From Bacillota bacterium (GTDB lineage Bacteria; Bacillota; Bacilli; Paenibacillales; Paenibacillaceae), in the NCBI GenBank assembly GCA_023418755.1, contig JAEZZE010000178.1, positions 1-11,586 on the forward strand: a stretch of 11,586 nt of DNA, in the 5' to 3' direction. Positions within the stretch are counted from its first letter, which is position 1, and each line of letters begins with the position of its first letter. Both the position numbers and the translations under genes were made by a program. The notes beneath the pieces were generated by a model that saw nothing but the letters and a program-made list of their open reading frames with translations, had not been told where the DNA came from and made no database searches. Of this stretch, positions 6,788 to 11,586 are shown in pieces.

Positions 6788-6894
6788 TATCCAACTATAG
6801 GAGATGAACCGAATGAAACGGACTTCCTCTTCGTCGGTTCAACCTATTATAGAAGTCAGCCATTAGCCAGACAAAGCGAAAAGGGGAGATTTCG

Positions 6895-8037
6895 ATGAAG
6901 GGGAAGCGGATAGGCGCATGGAGCCAACGTTTGCTGCTGGCGACGATGGCGGCAGCGCTGGCGGCAGGACTAGCGGCATGCAGCAGCAAATCGAACGACT
7001 CGGCGGGCTCGGCGAAGATGTCCATGGCCGATCAGGCCGCGGCGCCGGCGGAAATGGAAGCGCTGCAAATGTCGGAAGCGCCCGCCGCCGAGGCTTCGTC
7101 GGCCGTGCGGGGGGAGTCCGCCTCGTCGGCCGAAGGAGCCGCGGTTTATACGGGGGGCGGCATAGGACCGATCGCGGACGCGAACGCGGGCTACGGCCGC
7201 AAAGTGATCTACCGCGCGGATATGGTCATGAAAGTAAAGGAATTCCGGGCGGCGGAGGAGCAGTTGCTGGATCAGATCCATCTTAGCGGGGCGTACGTGC
7301 TGCAATTTTCCGACAGCCGCAACGCGAACGAGGTCGGAGCGAACTATGTGATCAAGGTGCCTTCGAACGGATTCTCCTCGTTTCTCGAGAAGCTTCAGAA
7401 GATCGAGAGCCTGAAGTTCGAACGGGAAGTGCAGGGCAACGACGTCACCGAGGAGTTCGTCGATCTCGAGGCCCGCCTGAAAACCCAAACGACGCTCGAA
7501 GCCCGTTACCTCGACTTCATGGACAAGGCGACGAAAACCGACGACCTGGTCAAATTCGCGAACGAGCTGGCGCAGGTCCAGGGGACGATCGAGCAGATCA
7601 AAGGCCGCATGCGGTTTCTCGACCAGAACGTCGCCTTCTCAACGGTCAATCTGCGCTTGTACCAGGAGTCCGGGATCGTAGAGCCGGAGCGGGAAGACGA
7701 GGATGGAGAGAAAACGTTCGGAGACCGGATATCGGACGCGTTGCTCGGCAGCGCGAACGTGCTCCGGAAATTCGGGGAGGGCCTGCTCGTCGTGCTGGCG
7801 GCGATGCTCCCGGTGCTCATCGTTGCGGCGATAGTCGGCGTTCCCGCTTATTACGTCGTTCGCAAGCGCGGCGCGGCGAGACGCAAAGCTTCCGAGGAGA
7901 AGCGCAAGGAATGGAACCGGGGGCGCGAGGAGCGCGAAGATTACGGGCGTCCGGATGGCGAAGAAACATCGGAAGGGCCTGACGGATCGGAAGAGACGGA
8001 AGTGAAAAATCCGGATTCGGAAGAAGAAAGTCGTTAA
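6895..8037 (+). CDS. DUF4349 domain lipoprotein with C-terminal membrane helix
   Basis: This encodes a 380-residue envelope protein. It has a signal peptide with basic MKGKR, a hydrophobic run and the lipobox LAAC (cleavage before C29). An Ala/Ser/Glu-rich low-complexity linker (about 30-98) comes next. The DUF4349-like region (about 100-258) begins RKVIYRADMVMKVKEF and includes VIKVPSNGF (152-160), GNDVTEEFVDLEARLKT (181-197) and a coiled-coil-like helix at about 196-245. A hydrophobic helix at 297-322 precedes a 58-residue charged tail, basic first and acidic later. The expected topology is a lipid anchor and domain outside, then a helix through the membrane and a tail inside. The family's function is unknown. 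GGGGAG lies 7 nt upstream of the start. It is a separate transcription unit with its own terminator and possibly an ECF-type promoter. Confidence 0.85.
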   Translation: MKGKRIGAWSQRLLLATMAAALAAGLAACSSKSNDSAGSAKMSMADQAAAPAEMEALQMSEAPAAEASSAVRGESASSAEGAAVYTGGGIGPIADANAGYGRKVIYRADMVMKVKEFRAAEEQLLDQIHLSGAYVLQFSDSRNANEVGANYVIKVPSNGFSSFLEKLQKIESLKFEREVQGNDVTEEFVDLEARLKTQTTLEARYLDFMDKATKTDDLVKFANELAQVQGTIEQIKGRMRFLDQNVAFSTVNLRLYQESGIVEPEREDEDGEKTFGDRISDALLGSANVLRKFGEGLLVVLAAMLPVLIVAAIVGVPAYYVVRKRGAARRKASEEKRKEWNRGREEREDYGRPDGEETSEGPDGSEETEVKNPDSEEESR

Positions 8038-8058
8038 TCTCGTAAAATATTTTTTAAC

Positions 8059-8090
8059 AAAATCCTGCCTTCGGGGCAGGATTTTTATTT
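8059..8090 (+). terminator. Rho-independent terminator after the DUF4349 gene
   Basis: AAAATCCTGCC (8059-8069) pairs with GGCAGGATTTT (8075-8085) around TTCGG, an 11-bp stem followed by a T-rich tail. It separates the lipoprotein gene from the dcw cluster, so the cluster must have its own promoter between here and mraZ. Confidence 0.9.
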
Positions 8091-8111
8091 TATGTCGCGA
8101 ATAATCATCAT

Positions 8112-8161
8112 AAGTGGTTCAGAGTGGTGGAAAGTGGTGGAGAATGGGGGAGGTGTGGAGA
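8112..8161 (+). promoter_or_regulatory. MraZ-box operator array upstream of mraZ
   Basis: Five consecutive 10-bp units start at 8112, 8122, 8132, 8142 and 8152: AAGTGGTTCA, GAGTGGTGGA, AAGTGGTGGA, GAATGGGGGA and GGTGTGGAGA. The first three are very close copies and the last two are degenerate. MraZ is known to bind tandem repeats one helical turn apart upstream of its own gene (AAAGTGG[T/G] in Mycoplasma, TGGGN repeats in E. coli); AAAGTGGTG occurs exactly at 8131-8139. The array runs into the likely ribosome site (GGAGG, 8149-8153), so binding could also affect the leader. A clear -10/-35 pair was not found in 8086-8112. Confidence 0.75.
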
Positions 8162-8165
8162 GCTT

Positions 8166-8602
8166 ATGTTTTTAGGGGAATTTCAGCATACGATCGACGA
8201 TAAGGGAAGAATTATCATCCCGGCGAAATTCCGCGAAGCTCTCGGCACCGACTTTATCATTACCCCGGACTGGACAACTGTCTGTTCGTCTATCCCCGCG
8301 ATGAATGGGCCATGCTCGAGCAGAAGATGAAGAGCCTGCCTTCCATGGCGGCGAACGCCAGGGCGTTCTCGCGTCTGCTGTTCTCGGGCGCGTCGGAATG
8401 CGAATGGGACAAACAGGGCAGGGTAAACGTACCGAACCACCTGCGGGAATACGCCAAGCTGGACAAGGAATGCACCGTCATCGGCGTTTCCAGCCGGGTC
8501 GAGATTTGGGACAAGGCGACCTGGGAAGATTACTCCCGTCAATCCGCCGAATCGTTCAACGAAATCGCGGAGAAGCTGGTCGATTTCGATTTTAATTTTT
8601 AA
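8166..8602 (+). pseudogene. mraZ: mraZ with a one-base frameshift (transcriptional regulator MraZ)
   Basis: The first frame gives MFLGEFQHTIDDKGRIIIPAKFREALGTDFIIT with the first DxxxR motif (D11, R15). It then runs out of family sequence and stops at 8328-8330 (54 residues). Family sequence resumes in the next frame from about 8267: GLDNCLFVYPRDEWAMLEQK, then the second DxxxR motif DKQGR, LREYAKL and VEIWDKATWEDY, up to the TAA at 8600-8602. One base is missing at ACCCCGGAC (8262-8270); one added G would give TPGLDN and an intact protein of about 145 residues, the usual length. MraZ is a ring-forming regulator of the dcw operon with two AbrB-like halves. Both halves look well kept, so this is a very recent mutation or a sequencing error in a C/G run. 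No standard slippery heptamer is seen. Confidence 0.88.
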
Positions 8603-8682
8603 GGCGCGTTCAAGGATTGGACTTTTTGATCTTTCTCCTATGCCGTTTACAACCTCTTTAACCATACATAAACAAGAAAGAC

Positions 8683-8701
8683 GGCCCCCTTTCAGGGCGC
8701 C
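8683..8701 (+). other. Small hairpin just before the rsmH ribosome site
   Basis: GGC (8683-8685) and CCCT (8687-8690) pair with AGGG (8694-8697) and GCC (8699-8701), with one C/C mismatch and a TTC loop. It abuts the Shine-Dalgarno sequence GGGAGG (8702-8707) and has no T-run, so it is not a terminator. It might set rsmH translation or mark an mRNA processing site, or be chance. Confidence 0.3.
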
Positions 8702-8715
8702 GGGAGGCAGCAGCT

Positions 8716-9672
8716 ATGTTTCACCATGTTACCGTATTGAAAGAAGAATCCGTAAAAGCATTAAACGTGCGCCCGGACGGCATTTATGTCGATTGCACGC
8801 TCGGCGGCGCCGGGCATAGCGCGCTGATCGCCTCGCAGCTCGGCCCGAAAGGCCGGCTGATCGCGTTCGATCAGGACGAGGCCGCTCTCGCGAACGCGAG
8901 GGAGAAGCTGGCCTCCTACGGAGATCTCGTAACGTTGGTGAAGAGCAACTTCCGGCACCTGAAGACGGAGCTGAACCGCGCCGGGGTCCCGGAAAGGGAC
9001 GGCGTGCCTCAAGTCGACGGCATTTTGTTCGATCTGGGCGTCTCGAGCCCGCAGCTCGACGAAGCGGAGCGAGGTTTTAGCTACAATCACGACGCGGAGC
9101 TGGATATGCGGATGGACCGAGGGCAGCCGCTCACGGCCAGAGAAATCGTGAACGAATGGAGCGAACGAGAGATCGCGGACATTCTGCGGGATTACGGCGA
9201 AGAGAAGTTCGCCCGCAAAATCGCGGCCAACATCGTCAAGCTCCGGGAGAAGTCCCCGATCGAGACGACCGGCCAGCTGGCGGAGATCGTGAAAAATTCG
9301 ATTCCCGCGGCGACGCGCCGAACGGGACCGCATCCGGCGAAGCGTTCGTTCCAAGCGCTGCGCATCGCGGTCAACGACGAGCTGGGCGCCTTCGAAGAGG
9401 CGCTGGCGCAATCGATCGACTGCGTCGGCCCGGGCGGCCGGATCGCGGTCATTACCTTCCATTCGCTGGAGGACCGCATTTGCAAGACGGCGTTCGCCAA
9501 AGAGGTCGCCAGCTGCAGCTGTCCGCCGGACTTTCCGGTCTGCGTATGCGGAGGCGGCGACGGGCGGCTCAGATTGACGCCGCGCAAGCCGATCGTACCG
9601 TCGGAGGAAGAGCTGGAGGCAAATCCGAGAGCCCGTTCCTCCAAATTGAGAATCGCCGAGAAGCTCGGATAA
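8716..9672 (+). CDS. rsmH: 16S rRNA (cytosine(1402)-N(4))-methyltransferase RsmH
   Basis: This 318-residue enzyme (formerly MraW) transfers a methyl group from SAM to N4 of C1402 in 16S rRNA, in the ribosomal P site. The start MFHHVTVLKEE is typical. Motifs are DCTLGGAGHS (26-35, SAM loop), FDQD (51-54), FDLGVSS (105-111), HPAKRSFQALRIAVN (206-220) and ITFHSLEDR (246-254). A pair of CxC motifs (C267, C269, C276, C278) lies near the C-terminus in a CPPDFPVCVCGG context, which is common in Firmicute RsmH and might bind a metal. The length is normal. GGGAGG lies 8 nt before the ATG. It is the second gene of the dcw cluster, 113 bp after mraZ; no clear terminator separates them. Confidence 0.96.
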   Translation: MFHHVTVLKEESVKALNVRPDGIYVDCTLGGAGHSALIASQLGPKGRLIAFDQDEAALANAREKLASYGDLVTLVKSNFRHLKTELNRAGVPERDGVPQVDGILFDLGVSSPQLDEAERGFSYNHDAELDMRMDRGQPLTAREIVNEWSEREIADILRDYGEEKFARKIAANIVKLREKSPIETTGQLAEIVKNSIPAATRRTGPHPAKRSFQALRIAVNDELGAFEEALAQSIDCVGPGGRIAVITFHSLEDRICKTAFAKEVASCSCPPDFPVCVCGGGDGRLRLTPRKPIVPSEEELEANPRARSSKLRIAEKLG

Positions 9673-9726
9673 CCGGGCTGTATATATTCAAAGCCTATTT
9701 TAATCTGAGAGGGGCACTGACTCTAC

Positions 9727-10137
9727 ATGGCATATTACGGCAACTTGGCGCTTCGTCCGGAGCGAGTAGAAGAACAGAAGGTCACGCAGCAGAGCCCGCG
9801 CAATCCGACTCCGCCCGCGAGAGGGCCGCGGAAGCGGCAACTGCCGATCGGGGAGAAGCTGATCTATTTGCTAACGATCGCGGCGATCGCTTTCGTAGCC
9901 GGTTTAATCATTTTTCGCTACGCGCAAATCTATCAAATCAACGGTCAGCTGCAGACGGCGAACAAGACTTACAACCAGGCGACGGAACAGACGAAAGAGT
10001 TCCAGAGGGAAGTGGATCGGCTGAGCGATCCGGGGGCGATTCGGAAGAAGGCGTTGGAATTGGGGTACGTCCCGGTGACGACGGATAGCATCGAAGCCTC
10101 CAAGAACGATCGGAACGCCGTTGCGCCAAGGCCTTAA
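9727..10137 (+). CDS. ftsL: Cell division protein FtsL
   Basis: This encodes a 136-residue bitopic protein. It has a basic, proline-containing cytoplasmic tail (1-42, with PPARGPRKRQ at 29-38), one membrane helix (about 45-64) and an extracytoplasmic coiled coil (about 65-105, including QTANKTYNQATEQTKEF). A short end begins DPGAIRKKALELGYVPV (101-117), the typical FtsL/DivIC end of the heptad region. FtsL joins DivIB and DivIC at the septum to control PBP2B and FtsW. Identification rests on this architecture and its position between rsmH and a class B PBP gene, since FtsL sequences vary greatly. The spacing from GAGAGGGG (9707-9714) to the ATG is long, 12 nt; a stop at 9718-9720 rules out an upstream in-frame start. 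pbpB follows after 22 bp. Confidence 0.88.
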   Translation: MAYYGNLALRPERVEEQKVTQQSPRNPTPPARGPRKRQLPIGEKLIYLLTIAAIAFVAGLIIFRYAQIYQINGQLQTANKTYNQATEQTKEFQREVDRLSDPGAIRKKALELGYVPVTTDSIEASKNDRNAVAPRP

Positions 10138-10159
10138 GCAAATCCCGGAGGACAAGAGC

Positions 10160-11586
10160 ATGGCAATGACGAAAAGAATCAAATTAAGAACGCTGCTGGC
10201 GGGGGGGATCTTCACCCTCCTTTTTGTCGGTTTGGTCGTGCGGGTATACTGGGTCCAGGTGGTTAAAGCCGAATTTTGGACGGAAGAGGCGATGAAGACC
10301 TGGAACGCGAGCGAGACGATCAAGCAGGAGCGAGGCATGATTCTCGACCGCAACGGCAAGGTGCTGGCCGCCGATGCCGCCGCGTACACGATCGCGGTCA
10401 ATCCGAAGCTGATCGCGAAGTTCGAGCTGGAGCACCCGGAGTGGAGAATGGCGGATCGGATCGTATCGAAGCTGCATAACGTGCTCGGAACCTCCGAAGC
10501 CGAGTTGAGAAAGATGATCGAGTCCAAAAAAGACAACGGGGAGTACCGCGATCAGCGCGAAATTCGTCCCGAAGGCTGGAAGGTCGACAAGCAGGTCAGG
10601 GACAGGCTCGATGCGTTCCGCGAGGAGCTGCGCAAAATTACCGGCATCAAGACGGACGTGGGACTTTATTTCATCGAGGAGAAGAAGCGTTATTATCCGA
10701 AAGAGACGCTGGCTTCCCACATTATCGGTTACGAGGATAAGGAGGGCAAGGCTATTCTCGGGCTCGAGAAAAAGCTGAACGAGGAGCTGAGCGGCTCCGA
10801 AGGTTATATCAAGTATCAGAAAGACGGCGCGAGAATGCAGCTGCCGAACGGGAAAGTGGAATACAAGCAGGCGATGGACGGCAAGGACGTAACTCTGACG
10901 ATCGACGAGGACATTCAGTTTTATATCGAGGAAGCTCTGCGGACCGGATACGAGAAGTTCAAGCCGATCAGCATAACGGCCATCGCCGCCGATCCGAGCA
11001 CGATGGAAATTCTCGGAATGGCGAGCTTGCCGGACTTCAATCCGAATACGTATTGGGAGAAGGCCCAGGATCTGTCCGCTTTCCGCAACAACGCGATCCA
11101 ATCGCTGTACGAGCCCGGCTCGACGTTCAAAATCGTGACGCTTGCCGGAGCGGTGGAGGAAGGGCTGTTCGATCCGAACGCTTATTATAAGTCCGGCTCG
11201 ATCAAGTACAGCGATAAAGACAAGCCGATCAAGGACCACAACAACGGCGTCGGCTGGGGCGAAAACGGCATGATTACGTACTTGGAGGGGTTGAAGCACT
11301 CCAGTAACGTGGCGTTCGTCAAGCTGGGCTATCAGATGTTGGGCAAGGAGCGGTTGGTCAAATATATTAACGATTTCGGCTTCGGCCAGAAGACGGGCAT
11401 CGAGCTGCCGAACGAAGTGTCGAGACCGTTCAGTCTCGACTGGCCGTCCGAGGTCGCCACGGCGACGTTCGGCCAGGGGAAGGTATTGGTCACGCCGATT
11501 CAGCAGGTGGCCGCGGTCGCGGCCGTCGCCAACGGCGGCAGATTGCTGGAGCCGCATCTCGTGAAATCGGTCAGCGATCCCAATAC
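10160..11586 (+). CDS. pbpB: Septal penicillin-binding protein 2B-type transpeptidase, 5' part
   Basis: The frame is open to the right edge (475 complete codons), so the 3' end is missing. It has a short basic tail, a membrane anchor (about 11-29), and a PBP dimerisation domain with RGMILDRNG (58-66), RYYPKETLASHIIGY and a GLEKKLNEEL segment. A transpeptidase domain follows, with the active-site motif STFK (S321, K324) within YEPGSTFK and the SSN triad (381-383). The third KTG motif lies beyond the window. KDHNNGVGWG and the YLEGLKHSSNVAF region closely resemble B. subtilis PBP2B, which cross-links septal peptidoglycan during division. SpoVD is the close alternative, but the position right after ftsL favours pbpB. 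GGAGG (10147-10151) lies 8 nt before the ATG. Confidence 0.92.
   Translation, partial: MAMTKRIKLRTLLAGGIFTLLFVGLVVRVYWVQVVKAEFWTEEAMKTWNASETIKQERGMILDRNGKVLAADAAAYTIAVNPKLIAKFELEHPEWRMADRIVSKLHNVLGTSEAELRKMIESKKDNGEYRDQREIRPEGWKVDKQVRDRLDAFREELRKITGIKTDVGLYFIEEKKRYYPKETLASHIIGYEDKEGKAILGLEKKLNEELSGSEGYIKYQKDGARMQLPNGKVEYKQAMDGKDVTLTIDEDIQFYIEEALRTGYEKFKPISITAIAADPSTMEILGMASLPDFNPNTYWEKAQDLSAFRNNAIQSLYEPGSTFKIVTLAGAVEEGLFDPNAYYKSGSIKYSDKDKPIKDHNNGVGWGENGMITYLEGLKHSSNVAFVKLGYQMLGKERLVKYINDFGFGQKTGIELPNEVSRPFSLDWPSEVATATFGQGKVLVTPIQQVAAVAAVANGGRLLEPHLVKSVSDPN

Larger units (their letters stand above)
6518..6894 (+). other. AT-rich intergenic region between ahcY and the DUF4349 gene
   Basis: This 377-bp gap is clearly richer in A/T than the flanking genes (about 41% G+C over 6661-6780 by hand count). 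It holds a long hairpin (6573-6682), an ECF-like promoter (6761-6787) and the ribosome site AAAGGGGAG just before 6895. Two short open frames (6674-6898 and 6813-6866) have nearby purine-rich ribosome-like sites but no recognisable product. Confidence 0.6.

Noticed and set aside
8616..8674. Promoter-like hexamers between mraZ and rsmH (TTGGAC at 8617, TTTACA at 8646)
   Set aside because: No good -10 hexamer follows either one at 16-18 bp, so a separate rsmH promoter cannot be supported.
9156..10088. Plus-strand open frame of 310 codons overlapping rsmH and ftsL
   Set aside because: It is out of frame with two well-supported genes, is Arg/Gly/Ala-rich, and spans the rsmH-ftsL junction without any domain.
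10184..11557. Minus-strand open frame of 457 codons opposite pbpB
   Set aside because: The plus strand carries all the expected PBP motifs. The antisense product is Arg/Leu/Asp-rich with no recognisable domain and no convincing ribosome site.
1..11586. CRISPR arrays, tRNA or rRNA genes, insertion sequences, defence or phage genes
   Set aside because: No spaced repeat array, cloverleaf, rRNA-like stretch, transposase or phage-like product was seen; the only phased repeats are the MraZ boxes.

Overview
The window looks like chromosomal DNA from a spore-forming, GC-rich member of the Paenibacillaceae (Paenibacillus/Cohnella type). The grounds are a prespore-specific regulator of the RsfA type, a bacillithiol synthesis gene, a DUF2626 gene, a DUF3397 gene, and the start of a Bacillus-type division and cell-wall (dcw) cluster in the order mraZ-rsmH-ftsL-pbpB. 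The genus is an inference from protein resemblance recalled from memory; no search was run.

Layout. Positions 1-644 hold the 3' end of a MidA-family methyltransferase gene, whose stop codon lies inside a perfect inverted repeat. It converges on a short minus-strand DUF2626 membrane-protein gene (1016-780), which has its own sigma-A promoter and terminator. The divergent gap 1017-1322 leads to rsfA (1323-1964), preceded by a possible sigma-F promoter and followed by a strong terminator. panE (2085-3002) and a DUF3397 membrane-protein gene (3023-3418) form a tight pair. bshC (3576-5225) has its own sigma-A promoter and is followed after 29 bp by an S-adenosylhomocysteine hydrolase gene of the archaeal/Thermotoga type (5255-6517). 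An AT-rich gap (6518-6894) holds a large near-continuous RNA hairpin and an ECF-sigma-like promoter. It leads to a DUF4349 lipoprotein gene (6895-8037) with its own terminator.

The dcw cluster begins at about 8100. An array of about five 10-bp direct repeats (8112-8161) matches the known MraZ operator type. It is followed by mraZ, which carries a one-base frameshift near 8267, then intact rsmH and ftsL, and a pbpB (PBP2B-type) gene that runs off the right edge.

How the genes fit together. bshC and the SAH hydrolase gene plausibly share a transcript and link thiol synthesis to methyl-cycle homocysteine recycling. panE feeds pantothenate and coenzyme A synthesis. rsmH, ftsL and pbpB supply ribosome methylation, the septal scaffold and the septal transpeptidase. 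In Bacillus subtilis bshC lies directly before mraZ; here two transcription units have come between them. The points most worth a second look are the broken mraZ behind an intact MraZ-box array, the roughly 110-nt hairpin at 6573-6682, and the placement of the archaeal-type SAH hydrolase next to bshC.
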